Shown here in pieces: positions 19,944-30,015 of a stretch of DNA of 64,000 nucleotides. Under the pieces are notes generated by a model. The model had not been told where the DNA came from. It ran no database searches and was given only the letters and a program-made list of their open reading frames with translations. The position numbers and the translations under genes were made by a program. The first letter of the stretch is position 1, and every line of letters begins with the position of its first letter. This stretch comes from Paracerasibacillus soli (lineage in GTDB: Bacteria; Bacillota; Bacilli; Bacillales; Amphibacillaceae): NCBI RefSeq assembly GCF_034006335.1, contig NZ_JAWDIQ010000003.1; one strand, given 5' to 3'.

Positions 19944-20018
19944 GAAGCTAGGATAAACAAAAAGGTCTGTCCCCATCATATTTGGGGGTCAGACCTTTAT
20001 GTCCTAGCTTCATTTTTT
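19944..20018. terminator. Bidirectional terminator with nested hairpins
   Basis: The outer arms GAAGCTAGGA and TCCTAGCTTC enclose AAAGGTCTGTCCCC and GGGGGTCAGACCTTT, and a T-run follows. The inner stem contains the GGTCTGACCCC-type palindrome found at three other places in the window. It ends yteA (plus) and the zinc-ribbon gene (minus), whose stop codon overlaps it. Confidence 0.85.
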
Positions 20019-20853
20019 ATCCGAAAATATTATCTAAAAAGCCTTCTGCAGGCGACATAATAATCGTGCTAAGCATGTATCCAGAAGCTATTGTACCAAT
20101 GATATAAATACCTAATAAAATGTAAACCCTGTCGATTCCTTTTGCTTCCTTTTCAAACAATATAAATGTCGGGATGAAGTATGATAGGCCCGAAATTCCA
20201 ATTGTTATTAATGCTGCAGCAGAGAATACTTCTAATACAATAGCAAGCTGACCGATAATAGTTAAGAGCAAAAAGGAAATAGAATACGCTGTATACTTTG
20301 CAAATACTTCCTTAAAGTTTGCTGTATTACCTGTTAGCTTAATCGCGCCAAAGATAACTGCTACCATTAATGCAAGGAAAAGTAACAGCAAGCATAGCGG
20401 TTTTAAGAAGCCTCCGACAAATGGATTAGAATCAGTTCCTAAAAAGGACGAAATAGCAAACGTATCTTTTACATTAAAATACGTTAATAGGGCTGTAATT
20501 AACGAAAAGATTACCATTAAAATAATTGCCGGTATAAATTCCGCCGCAGTAGCATGTCTAGCACTGTTTGGGCTTTTTAAGTACTTAAGGAAAAAATGGC
20601 CGAAGTCTTTCGTCGTTGCTTTTAACTTTTCAACTGCTTCATTTTGCTGCGCTTGACTATTTGTAGGAGTAGATTGTATATCTTGCTGCACTTGCTGTAT
20701 TTGTTCAGGTTCGCTATTTCCTGTATTGACTTGTAATGTTGGCTCTCTTGATGGTTCAGCAGTTGCAGCTGGTTCATCTACCATAATGTTGGCACCACAA
20801 TGGGTACAAAATTTTCTTTGTGCTGTTTCCTTTCCACAATTTGAACAAATCAT
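20017..20853 (-). CDS. Zinc-ribbon membrane protein, Yip1-like
   Basis: 278 residues. It begins with a zinc ribbon (CSNCGKETAQRKFCTHCG, four cysteines) on the cytoplasmic side. A low-complexity Gln/Pro/Glu linker covers about residues 30-75. Five or six hydrophobic helices follow, resembling a Yip1/DUF-type membrane domain. ATG 20853 has GGAGGGAT upstream on its strand. Such zinc-ribbon/membrane fusions are common in Bacilli but mostly uncharacterised. Single gene facing yteA. Function not proposed. Confidence 0.7.
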   Translation of the reverse strand: MICSNCGKETAQRKFCTHCGANIMVDEPAATAEPSREPTLQVNTGNSEPEQIQQVQQDIQSTPTNSQAQQNEAVEKLKATTKDFGHFFLKYLKSPNSARHATAAEFIPAIILMVIFSLITALLTYFNVKDTFAISSFLGTDSNPFVGGFLKPLCLLLLFLALMVAVIFGAIKLTGNTANFKEVFAKYTAYSISFLLLTIIGQLAIVLEVFSAAALITIGISGLSYFIPTFILFEKEAKGIDRVYILLGIYIIGTIASGYMLSTIIMSPAEGFLDNIFG

Positions 20854-21033
20854 GTTAGGAATCCCTCCTTCGTTATTTGAATGTATTCATTATGTTTAAT
20901 TCGACAAAAATTTTATAAATCCTCTATTTTTTATCGAATAATCCAAAAGGGGTAAATAGTCCTATAATGTTGTAGTATTGAAATACAAGCTCTATAGGAG
21001 TATATGTAGGGTAATTTGAAAAAAGAAGCAAGA

Positions 21034-21066
21034 CAAAAAAATCGCCCCGTAAATTTGGGGCGATTA
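21034..21066 (-). terminator. Terminator of htrB
   Basis: On the minus strand ATCGCCCC and GGGGCGAT form an 8-bp stem followed by TTTTTTT. It starts at the htrB stop codon region. Confidence 0.85.
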
Positions 21067-21072
21067 AATTTA

Positions 21073-22481
21073 TTAATCAGCTTTTTTCTTTGTTAATTTT
21101 AGGTCGATTGTATGTTGCTTGCCATTCCTATATATTTCAATGTGCAATGTGTCATTGATGGATGCTTCCGTGTATAAAAACTTCCTAAGCTCGAGTATCG
21201 AGGTAATGTCATTTCCGTTAATTTTTGTAATGACATCATATTGCTTTAACCCAGCTTGTTCAGCGGGAGATCCTGGTTCAACACTTGCAATCACCATTCC
21301 GCCTTTTACTTCATCAGGCAACGAGATTTGTTGACGATATTGTGTTGGTACCTGACTTAGCGGAGCAGAGGCAATCCCGATAAATGGACGTTCCACTTCA
21401 CCATTTGTTTCCAATTGTTCCATAAGTGGCATTGCAGCATCAATTGGAATTGCAAAACCAATTCCCTCTACTTCACTACGGGCGATTTTCATAGAATTAA
21501 TACCGATAACATTTCCATTTTTATTTACGAGAGCACCACCACTATTTCCTGGGTTAATTGCCGCATCAGTTTGAATTACTTCAGTAATCCAATCGGGTTG
21601 CCCATCACCGGTAGTGTCAACGCTAATAGAACGATTTAAACCACTAACAATTCCTTTTGTAAGGGAGTTAGCAATTCCATTCCAAGTGGATTCCCTATTG
21701 CGTAAACCGTTTCTCCAACATTTAATTGATCGGATGAACCTAATTTAGCTACAGCATTTATTTTCTTACTATCGACTTGTAGGACTGCTAAATCCGATAA
21801 ACTATCGGAGCCTAATACTTTCGCTTGTATGCGTTCGTCATTATTCAATACGACTTCAACTTCTTGTGCATCTTCTACAACGTGTGCATTTGTTACAATA
21901 TATGCTTTTCCATTTTCCTTTTTATAAATAATTCCGGAACCTGTACCTGCCTCTTCACTTGCTTCCCAAATACTTCTTTGTTGTAAGTTAATTACGCCAA
22001 CAACAGCGGAAGAAGCATGGGTCAATCCATTTTCAGATATGTCGTTATCTTCCTCATCAGTGGCAATCGTCGTAACGGCATGCTGGCCATCCTGTTGCTG
22101 TGAAGTTGGTGTGTCTTGCTTTACTTGTATTGGAATCAAATTAAATAGGAGAAGAACGACAATAATGACGGCGGCCATTGCTCCGCCAATTATGCCACCA
22201 AAAAGTGCACTTTTTACATTGCCAGATCGTTTCTTATTAGAGTGCTGTTTCTGCTGAATTGACTCAGCTTTATCTTCTTGCTGTGTTTGATAAGGCGTAT
22301 CCTGTGTTTCCTCAGTAAAAGAACTCCCCGAAGAAGTGACAGTTTGGTCTATCGTCTCTTGTACATTTTGCTTTTCTTTTTGTTCTATTTGCTCATTCTC
22401 AATATGCTCTTTTTCTATATGATCTTTTTCTAAACTATCTTGTTGATTAAACTGTGGATGTTGTTTGTTATCTTCGTTCAT
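21073..22481 (-). CDS. htrB: HtrA/DegP-like membrane-anchored serine protease (frameshift)
   Basis: Quality-control protease acting on misfolded secreted proteins at the membrane surface. Layout: a Gln/Glu-rich cytoplasmic N-terminus (about residues 1-90), one membrane anchor (GGAMAAVIIVVLLLFNLIP), a trypsin-like domain with the catalytic His in VTNAHVVEDA, Asp in SDLAVLQVD and Ser in NPGNSGGALV, and a C-terminal PDZ domain. The frame breaks at about 21673; adding one T restores GMEFANSLTKGIVSGLNRS. Restored length about 469 residues. ATG 22481 has TAGGAGG upstream. Placed opposite the cssRS-like genes, as B. subtilis htrB is, which is why I prefer htrB over htrA or yyxA. Confidence 0.88.
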
Positions 22482-23463
22482 GTGTTATCCTCCTAACATG
22501 CTATGATATTATCATTATAACTATTGTGTTTGGAGCACCTTTGGTATAATTGTGGAATAAATGTGTAAAAAATATAACTTATTGTTTCTAACCCATTCTA
22601 TATGTCATGATATATTTAGAAGAAGTAGAATTCAAGTGACCAGTATTATACAAATACTTTTTGAAACACCAGACACTATCTAATCATTCATACATAGTTG
22701 ACCTAAACTGTTCAGTAGTGAAAACTTGTCTTTAAACTTAATTAGCTCGCTAACATCGCTACGGAAAAACACTACACCAGTGTTTTATATAGAGTCGTTT
22801 TATACCTGCTATTTTTCTGATACAGCGGTGTTTTCCGCTGCGGACCGTTGCTTTCCGCGGGCAACGCCTTGCCCAACACTGGGGTATGCCGACGTTGGCC
22901 GCAAAGGCCGTATTTAGTCGGCCCACCTTAAATTGCTTCCTGTGGGGTTTCCGACGCACAGGACGTGCTAGCGCAGGCGTTACCACAGGACGTGGTGAAC
23001 ATAGCCCTGCGTTCATCTCGTGCTGTTACCGCAGGACACTACGACAGCGAAGCATCGCACGATAAAATGCAGTTTTTATCGCATTTTTGAGGAGTCTACG
23101 TATTCTGCCTACGCTAAGTGACATTATTTAATAAAGGGTAAATTCCCTACCAATGCATGAAAATCAATTGTGCACAAGTATTTCCCTTTGAAGTATGTTT
23201 CTTAAAAGACTTACAAAGATTGACTAGCATAATCACGGCGGTTGTTTGGAGCGGAGGACCGTTGACTCCTGCGGGAAAAGCAACAGCTGAAAATCCCACA
23301 GGAAGCGTCCTTTTGCTTCCGAGGAAGTTGAAGCGTTGCCCGCGGAAAGCAACGGTCCGTAGCGGAAAACAACCTAGCACGTTACGAGACAGTTTGGTTT
23401 TATTATGTGAACTTCATAACCTTTTATAAAAGCAGCCTATGATAAAGGAACGGGGTGTGGTAA
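22482..23463. other. htrB-cssRS intergenic region, mostly filled by a mosaic repeat
   Basis: Nearly 1 kb between the divergent htrB and cssR genes. 22482-22697 is AT-rich and carries the presumed htrB promoter; TTATAAT on the minus strand at 22514-22520 is a plausible -10. 22698-23399 is the repeat element listed separately. 23400-23463 carries the cssR ribosome-site region. No true gene is present. Confidence 0.7.
22698..23399. repeat. GC-rich mosaic repeat, copy 1
   Basis: Composite element whose GC content is well above the surroundings. The left end (22698-22727) matches 49882-49911 exactly in inverted orientation, 30 of 30 bases. The right end (23377-23399) matches 49334-49356 exactly in inverted orientation, 23 of 23. 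The core 22850-23116 is about 90% identical to 49419-49692 but in the same orientation. The core is flanked by inverted short repeats GCTTTCCGCGGGC (22850) and GCCCGCGGAAAGC (23338). A separate imperfect inverted repeat spans about 23245-23375. Reading frames inside it look spurious. Confidence 0.85.
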
Positions 23464-24146
23464 ATGGATAATCATATTGCGATTGTGGAAGATGACCCAA
23501 ATATACAAAATATAGTTTCTGCCTTTTAAAAAAAGAAGGATATCAAGTTTCAATATTAGGCTCAGCCGAGGAAGGCTTGGCATTATGGAAAACCAATCCA
23601 CCAGACATGTGGATATTAGATATCATGTTACCAGGCATGGACGGATATGAGTTTTGCAAAAAGATCCGTAATCAAAGTGAAGTACCAATTATTATTATTT
23701 CTGCAAAAGACGAGGAAATAGATAAAATACTTGGTCTTGAATTAGGCGGAGATGATTACTTAACAAAACCATTTAGTCCGAGAGAATTAGTCGCACGTGT
23801 TAAACGATTATTTAAACGAACAACCAAAAATAAAGCGAGTAAAATTTCGTATAACCACATTGTAAAAACAGGTAGCCTAGTTTTAAATACCAAAGAGAGA
23901 CGTCTTTTTTGGCAAGCAGAAGAACAAGATGTAACGACAAAGGAATTTGATATGCTCCTTATTTTAGCGGAAAATGTGAATCGAGCCTTTTCACGGGAAG
24001 AGTTACTTATGAAAGTTTGGGGGACAGACTATTTTGGTAGTGACAGAGCTGTGGATGACCTTGTGAAACGGATACGTAAAAAAATAGCAGACCTCCCGTT
24101 AGAAACCGTTTGGGGATACGGGTATCGTTTGCGTAATGAGGAATAA
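23464..24146 (+). CDS. cssR: OmpR-family response regulator, CssR-like (frameshift)
   Basis: 227 residues after repair. Receiver domain with acidic pocket VEDDPN, phosphoacceptor Asp in WILDIMLPGMDGY and Lys in YLTKPFSPREL. A winged-helix DNA-binding domain ends VWGYGYRLRN. The segments LWILDIMLP-like, IDKILGLELGGDDY and WGTDYFGSDRAVDDLVKR closely recall B. subtilis CssR, the secretion-stress regulator that controls htrA/htrB. The frame breaks at about 23527 (TTTTT read as TTTT, restoring AFLKKEGYQV). ATG 23464 is chosen with the GGGGTGTGG site upstream. It lies opposite an htrB-type protease and is followed two bases later by its kinase. Confidence 0.75.
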
Positions 24147-24148
24147 CC

Positions 24149-25476
24149 ATGAGACTTCGATCACAATTAACAGTAGCATTTTCAACATTACTTATTGTCA
24201 TTATGACAGTGACAGGCTATGTGATTTACTCTTTGATTTTAAACCTGCTCATTCAAAATGAACAGCGACAGCTTGAGCAAAAGGGAGAAATTCTCGTCAA
24301 TGTATTAAATGAGCAATATGAATCACATGTGGAGGCGCAAGGATTCAATCAGTTTCTAAAAGAACAAGAATTGCAATTAATCCTTTACGAAGGTAAGACA
24401 AACTCAGTTTTATATTCTACCATGTCTAATCAAGTTGTTCATGGATTATATCAGCAAAACAAATTTTCAAACCGCTCTAAAGAATTATGGGAGTATGGGA
24501 ATGATAAATTTGTAACATCACGAATTTTATTTATCCAGAAGATATTGGCCTAGAGTTAATTTTACTTACCCCTTTAAAAGATTTACAAGCAGTGCAACAT
24601 ACATTTTTTATGCGTTTATTACTTGTGTTTTTTATAGGCATTGTCATTACGGTATTACTTAGCTATTTTTTAACAAATAAACTTGTGACACCTTTAACGA
24701 GGTTGAAACATCAACTGAAGAACATTGAGCAACGAAAATTTAAAGATATTCAACCTATTCAAGCAACAGGAGAAATAAAAGAAGTAGCCCAAAGTGTATA
24801 TGATATGGCAAATGAATTACAACGATATATTAATTCGCAGCAAACTTTTTTTCAAAATGCAAGTCATGAACTAAAAACACCATTGATGACGATACAAGGC
24901 TACGCAGAGGGGATTAAGGAGCATGTCTTTGATGAAGCTGAAGAAGAAAAAGGCCTAGAAGTAATGGTTCATGAAGTGAATCGTTTAAAAAAGATTATTA
25001 ACGAAATGATTTTATTAGCCAAATTAGAGAGTGAGAAACAAATATATCGAAAAAGTAATGTAGACATTACCTATTTATTGCAACAAATTAAAGAAAGAGT
25101 ACTTCCAATAGTAACAGAAAAACAAATTGCATTTCATTATGAAAGTGAACCACTTATGTTGGTGGTAGATGAGGAAAAGTTGTTACGTGCTTTATTAAAT
25201 TTAACATTTAATGCAATTCGGCACGCGAATACAACAGTTGTCTTAAAAGCATGGAAACATAATAGTGAGCTATATTTGACTGTGGAAGATGATGGCGAGG
25301 GGATTGAAGATGAATTAATGCCACATATTTTTCACCGATTTGTGAAAGGTAAGAATGGAGAAACTGGACTTGGTTTAGCAATTGCAAGAGCAATTGTTGA
25401 ACAATCTAATGGTAAAATTACCGTTGGAAGGTCACCTTTAGGTGGCGCGATGTTTACGATTGTTTTTCAAATTTGA
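24149..25476 (+). CDS. cssS: Sensor histidine kinase, CssS-like (frameshift)
   Basis: About 442 residues after repair. Two membrane segments (about 10-32 and 153-175) enclose an extracytoplasmic sensor domain. Then come a HAMP-like linker (TNKLVTPLTRLKHQL), the phosphoacceptor His in NASHELKTPLMTIQGYAEG, the N-box LLNLTFNAIRHA, the G1 box EDDGEGI and the G2 box NGETGLGLAIA. The frame breaks at about 24532; one T restores RILFYPEDIGLELILLTPL. Paired with the CssR-like regulator. The family and context point to sensing misfolded or over-produced secreted protein; that is inference. Confidence 0.72.
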
Positions 25477-25518
25477 AAAGAATAATGTGATGTAGTACTA
25501 TGAATGGTTACTTGAATG

Positions 25519-25527
25519 TGATATAAT
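25519..25527 (+). promoter_or_regulatory. Extended -10 promoter element of typA
   Basis: TGATATAAT is an extended -10 (TGN then TATAAT), about 45 bp before the typA start. The -35 region is weak, as is common for extended -10 promoters. Confidence 0.5.
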
Positions 25528-25572
25528 ATAAAAGTTTTAATTCGGTTGTATGAAAGAGGAGCGACAAATAAT

Positions 25573-27396
25573 ATGTCAGTTAGAGAAGATTTAAGAAATA
25601 TTGCAATCATTGCCCACGTTGACCATGGAAAAACGACGTTAGTTGACCAGCTATTAAAGTATTCTGGAACATTCCGCGAAAATGAGCAAGTTGATGAGCG
25701 TGCAATGGATTCAGGTGATATTGAACGTGAACGTGGTATTACGATATTAGCTAAAAATACGGCTGTTCAATACAAAGATACAACGATAAATATTTTAGAT
25801 ACACCGGGTCACGCAGACTTTGGTGGAGAAGTAGAACGCATTATGAAAATGGTGGACGGTGTTATTCTCGTTGTTGATGCGTATGAAGGTACAATGCCGC
25901 AGACACGTTTTGTATTGAAGAAAGCATTAGAACAAAAGTTAACGCCGATTGTAGTTTTAAATAAAATTGATCGCCCGAACACTAAGCCTGATGAAGTAGT
26001 AGATGAGGTACTTGATTTATTCATTGAATTAGGTGCAGATGATGAACAGTTAGAATTCCCTGTCGTGTATGCTTCGGCGTTAAATGGTATGTCTGGCTAT
26101 GAACCGGATACAATTGAGGAAACAATGGATCCGATATTCAAGACAATTTTAGAGCATATTCCAGCACCAAAAGACACTGGTGAGGAACCATTACAATTCC
26201 AAGTTGCATTATTAGACTATAATGATTATGTTGGAAGAATCGGGATTGGCCGTGTATTTAGAGGGAAAATCCATGTTGGACAACAAGTAACGGTAATGAA
26301 ACAAGATGGAACAACAAAATCGTTTCGTGTTACCAAGCTCTTTGGATTTAGTGGTTTAAAACGCATTGAAATTGAAGAAGCAAAATCTGGTGATATTGTT
26401 GCAGTATCAGGTATGGAAGATATTAACGTTGGAGAAACAATTTGTCCGCAAAATCATTTAGAAGCATTGCCAATTTTACGGATTGATGAACCAACATTGC
26501 AAATGACGTTTGTTGTTAATAACAGTCCATTTGCTGGTACTGAAGGAAAATGGATTACGGCTAGGAAAATTGAGGAGCGCTTAACAAAACAACTTGAAAC
26601 AGATGTTAGTTTGCGGGTTACTCCTACAGAATCTCCAGATGCTTGGGTTGTTTCAGGACGCGGTGAATTACATTTATCTATTTTAGTTGAAAATATGCGC
26701 CGTGAAGGATTTGAATTACAGCTATCAAAACCTAAAGTTATTACAAAGGAAATTGATGGTGTACTATGTGAACCTGTAGAACGTGTTCAAATTGATGTTC
26801 CAGAAGAACATACAGGTGCGGTTATGGAAGCACTTGGAATACGTAAAGGTGAAATGCTTGATATGATTAACTATGGAAATGGACAAGTTCGTCTTGAATT
26901 TAAAGTGCCATCCCGTGGATTAATCGGTTATCCAACAGAGTTTATGACTCAAACACATGGTTATGGTATTTTGAATCATACATTTGAGGCATACGAACCG
27001 ATGGTAAAAGGAAATATCGGTGGACGACGTCAAGGTGTGCTAGTTGCCCTAGAAAATGGAAGAGCTTCTGCGTATGGTATTACACAACTTGAAGACCGTG
27101 GTGTTATTTTCGTAGAACCAGGTACGCAAGTGTATGCAGGAATGATTGTTGGCGAGCATAATCGAGAAAATGACTTAACAGTAAACATTACAAAAGAAAA
27201 GCATTTAACAAACATGCGTACATCAACGAAAGATTCAACGGTTACAATTCGTAAATCAAGAAAAATGTCATTAGAAGAATCCATTGAATACTTGAGTGAT
27301 GATGAGTACTGTGAAGTTACACCAACATCTATTCGCTTACGTAAAAAAATCTTAAATAAAAATGAACGTGAAAAAGCGGCAAAACGTAATAAATAA
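25573..27396 (+). CDS. typA: Ribosome-associated GTPase TypA/BipA
   Basis: 607-residue translational GTPase of the EF-G/LepA superfamily, linked to 50S assembly and stress growth. G1 is AHVDHGKTTL, G2 lies in ERGITI, G3 is DTPGHADFGG and G4 is LNKID. Domain II, the EF-G-like domains III and V, and the TypA-specific C-terminal domain with the NMRTSTKDSTV segment are complete. ATG 25573 follows GAGGAG; an upstream in-frame TTG at 25546 lacks a site. Corresponds to B. subtilis ylaG, and the small convergent membrane protein at its 3' end also recalls the yla cluster. Ends in a strong bidirectional terminator. Confidence 0.96.
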   Translation: MSVREDLRNIAIIAHVDHGKTTLVDQLLKYSGTFRENEQVDERAMDSGDIERERGITILAKNTAVQYKDTTINILDTPGHADFGGEVERIMKMVDGVILVVDAYEGTMPQTRFVLKKALEQKLTPIVVLNKIDRPNTKPDEVVDEVLDLFIELGADDEQLEFPVVYASALNGMSGYEPDTIEETMDPIFKTILEHIPAPKDTGEEPLQFQVALLDYNDYVGRIGIGRVFRGKIHVGQQVTVMKQDGTTKSFRVTKLFGFSGLKRIEIEEAKSGDIVAVSGMEDINVGETICPQNHLEALPILRIDEPTLQMTFVVNNSPFAGTEGKWITARKIEERLTKQLETDVSLRVTPTESPDAWVVSGRGELHLSILVENMRREGFELQLSKPKVITKEIDGVLCEPVERVQIDVPEEHTGAVMEALGIRKGEMLDMINYGNGQVRLEFKVPSRGLIGYPTEFMTQTHGYGILNHTFEAYEPMVKGNIGGRRQGVLVALENGRASAYGITQLEDRGVIFVEPGTQVYAGMIVGEHNRENDLTVNITKEKHLTNMRTSTKDSTVTIRKSRKMSLEESIEYLSDDEYCEVTPTSIRLRKKILNKNEREKAAKRNK

Positions 27397-27401
27397 ATCA
27401 C

Positions 27402-27433
27402 AAAAGGGAATGAGCATATGCTCATTCCCTTTT
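27402..27433. terminator. Bidirectional terminator between typA and a small membrane-protein gene
   Basis: A perfect palindrome: AAAAGGGAATGAGCAT joined to ATGCTCATTCCCTTTT. It overlaps the last few codons of the minus-strand gene, so it ends both transcripts. Confidence 0.9.
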
Positions 27434-27613
27434 ACTTGTAGATTTTTGCTTTGATTCATTTGGAATATATTTTGTATAGTATGCTGCAAGCAATAAAGTA
27501 ATAGCCGCTAATCCCCATGTAACGATACCGCTCCAGGGAACAGTTAAACGGAGTCCAACGACGATTATAATCGCTGTAAATAAGATAAATAGTGATGTTA
27601 GATAGCGCTTCAT
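27422..27613 (-). CDS. Small two-helix membrane protein
   Basis: 63 residues with two hydrophobic helices (LTSLFILFTAIIIVVGL and WGLAAITLLLAAYYTKYI) and a charged Lys/Ser-rich tail. ATG 27613 is preceded by GGAG at 8-bp spacing on its strand; a GTG at 27622 is possible but overlaps that site. Position beside typA resembles the small membrane genes near B. subtilis ylaG. No function known to me. Confidence 0.65.
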   Translation of the reverse strand: MKRYLTSLFILFTAIIIVVGLRLTVPWSGIVTWGLAAITLLLAAYYTKYIPNESKQKSTSKRE

Positions 27614-27912
27614 ACTGAACACTCCAGGTTCGTATTATAAAACTAAAATCGCGTGTTCAATTGTAAGGTATTGGTCAACGCAATGAATAGATAATCCATT
27701 TAAACAGTAGTGATTCCATATAGACTGGGATTTAGTGAGTATATGGAAAAAGTAATTGTAGACTTGGCGTTTGTATAATCAATTACGACGATCATGCATA
27801 AAGTTTGAACACTCTCTTTATTATATACCACAAATAGTGCTTCGTATAAACGAAAAGCCAAGCCCATTTTTTAAAAAATTTACAAAGGGAAGAAAAAGGG
27901 AAATAGACTCCC
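27614..27912. other. Gene-free stretch
   Basis: About 300 bp, AT-rich, holding the promoter region of the small membrane-protein gene and the 3' end of the ABC permease transcript. No reading frame, strong hairpin or known RNA element was seen. Confidence 0.5.
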
Positions 27913-28856
27913 TTATTGTCCCGCAACATCACGTTTTGTAAATACAATCCACGACAATGCCATGAATGCAGTATAATAAATCGCTAGTATTGTTAATGAT
28001 AATGGTAACGTCATGCCTTCCAGCCACATTGTTCCATTTGCAACAGATTTTAAATCTGTGTTGGCAAACAAAATATACTTTGCCCAACTACGTTCTGCAA
28101 AAAACGCCACAATGGTATTTCCGGCCATCATTAGAAAAATTGCCAACCCGATTGCAAGTGTACTATTACGAAATAGAACGGAAATCATAAAGGCAAATGT
28201 TGTCATCATGACTAGATTCACTAAATTATATGCGTAATCACTTATTGCTTCATTGGCAATGGAAACTCCTATTAATTGTCCATCTCTTTCAACAGCCGCA
28301 ATTGGATTGATGCTGTCAAAGCCAAACAATATACTTCCAATCAGAAGTGAGATAATAAATGTAAAAATGGTAGCAGTTAGTGCAAATAATAATACAGAAA
28401 TATATTTAGACAATAAATTCTTTGAGCGAGATATTGGGCGAATGAGTAATAATTTGATGGTTCCCCACCTAAATTCGTTAGCGACAATACTAGAGCCGAT
28501 GATGATGGTAAATAAACTTACAAGTGATAATAATCCTGCACTTTCCCTTAAAAAATACCATGTGTCTTCATTTGGTGGTTTTATATCATGTTCTAAATAA
28601 TAGTTGTTCTCTGCCATTATCTCCATATTATATTCAATTAAAAACTCCTCTGTTTCTTTTGCATTTTCTGCAAGTAATTGTTCGTTTTCCTTCTGGAGTT
28701 CTGCTTGCCAATTCTCCTCTGTATATTTCACGGTCTCGTCAGCTGTCTGCATTAAAAGGCAAAGCCGACGATGATAACGGCTAATAATATATACATGATC
28801 CAAGTTGACTTTCGAATATACATTTTCATTTGCTCATTATAAATTAATTTTAACAT
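27913..28856 (-). CDS. ABC-2 type transporter permease (frameshift near the N-terminus)
   Basis: About 314 residues after repair. The N-terminal helix reads MLKLIYNEQMKMYIRKSTW then IMYIILAVIIVGFAF, after which a missing T at about 28755 breaks the frame before LMQTADETVKYTEENW. A long extracytoplasmic loop (about 40-105) is followed by five hydrophobic helices. The arrangement matches ABC-2 exporters that pair with BcrA/NatA-like ATPases. The start codon at 28856 lies 2 bp from the end of the ATPase gene, so the two form an operon. Cargo unknown; antimicrobial peptide or sodium export are family possibilities only. Confidence 0.82.
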
Positions 28857-28857
28857 T

Positions 28858-29793
28858 TCACCCAATTTCACTCTCTCCAATCAAATCAAAGAATTTATCC
28901 TCTAACGTTTCTTTTGGAATGGTTACTTGATAAACCGAAATTTCCTTTTGTTCCGCGAGCGTTCCTATAATCTGAGGTATATTTTCCTTCTCGCACTGAA
29001 AGGAGATGAATTCTTCTAGTTGTTTAGATTTTAGGTTATGCTTTTTCTCTAATAGTTCTATTACTTTGTCGATTGGGGTAGCCTCAATCATAACTTGTCT
29101 CTGTTTCGTTTTTTGCTTATCATCTGTTGGCGTTTCATGGACTGTTTGTAATGCAATAAGTTCCCCATGTTTGATAATACCTATTCGGTCACACATCTGC
29201 TCTATTTCAGATAATAAATGACTAGAGATGATAACTGCAACATTCTCTTCAATAGCAATCTTTCGTATGTATTGTCGAATTTCCCTAATTCCCGCGGGAT
29301 CAAGGCCATTAGTAGGCTCGTCTAGTATTAATATGGACGGCTGATGTAATAAAGCTTGTGCGATACCTAGTCTCTGACGCATCCCGAGAGAATATCGACC
29401 TACTTTTTCGTGTATTGGTTTTTCCATTCCAACGAGTTTGATTACTTCATTCACACGTTCCTTTGTTACACCGGGAGTCATTCGTGCAAAATGCATGAGA
29501 TTTTGCCAACCGGTCATAAATGGATATAATTCCGGATTTTCCACGATTGCGCCAACTTCACGAATAGCTTGTTTATAATTTGTTTTGATACTATTACCAA
29601 GAATTTTAACATCGCCACTTGTTATACCAATTAGTCCGACCATCATTCGTATTGTTGTCGTTTTTCCTGCACCATTTGGTCCGATAAAGCCAAAGACTTC
29701 CCCCTTCTGAATTGAAAAGGATAATCCTTTAATTATTTCCCTTCGACCAATTGATTTGTGTACATTCACTAATTCCATCGCTGTTTCACTCAA
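28858..29793 (-). CDS. ABC transporter ATP-binding protein, BcrA/NatA type
   Basis: About 311 residues. Walker A GPNGAGKTTTIRMM, Q-loop VGAIVENPELYPF, signature YSLGMRQRLGIAQAL, Walker B ILILDEPTNGLDP and H-loop ISSHLLSEI are all intact, and a C-terminal regulatory extension of about 90 residues follows. I choose TTG 29793 because GGAGG lies 8 bp before it. The longer in-frame ATG at 29808 overlaps that site, and the shorter ATG at 29778 is possible. First gene of the two-gene ABC exporter operon. Confidence 0.88.
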   Translation of the reverse strand: MSETAMELVNVHKSIGRREIIKGLSFSIQKGEVFGFIGPNGAGKTTTIRMMVGLIGITSGDVKILGNSIKTNYKQAIREVGAIVENPELYPFMTGWQNLMHFARMTPGVTKERVNEVIKLVGMEKPIHEKVGRYSLGMRQRLGIAQALLHQPSILILDEPTNGLDPAGIREIRQYIRKIAIEENVAVIISSHLLSEIEQMCDRIGIIKHGELIALQTVHETPTDDKQKTKQRQVMIEATPIDKVIELLEKKHNLKSKQLEEFISFQCEKENIPQIIGTLAEQKEISVYQVTIPKETLEDKFFDLIGESEIG

Positions 29794-30015
29794 ACATATA
29801 ACCTCCATTTCCTTTCAGCTTATGCATACGGATAACAAGTAAAATTTGTTTCAGATTTCCTATAAAATGTGACAACTATTTAAAAAAATGCTTATATGTA
29901 AATATTCTATCGGGTTTTATCAATTGTTTTTGCTATACTGGAGAAGAAGTGCTTGTATGCGTTTACAGAACATATATTATATGTGAGATGTTTATAATAC
30001 GAGGGGTGTATAGAG

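Noticed and set aside
22759..23016. Arg/Pro-rich protein in mosaic repeat copy 1 and its counterpart at 49304-49585
   Set aside because: Both are readings of the GC-rich repeat itself with no ribosome site. Similar hypothetical proteins arise wherever this repeat occurs.
27966..28784. Plus-strand frames across the ABC permease
   Set aside because: They lie opposite a well-supported permease gene with clear membrane helices and have no ribosome sites.
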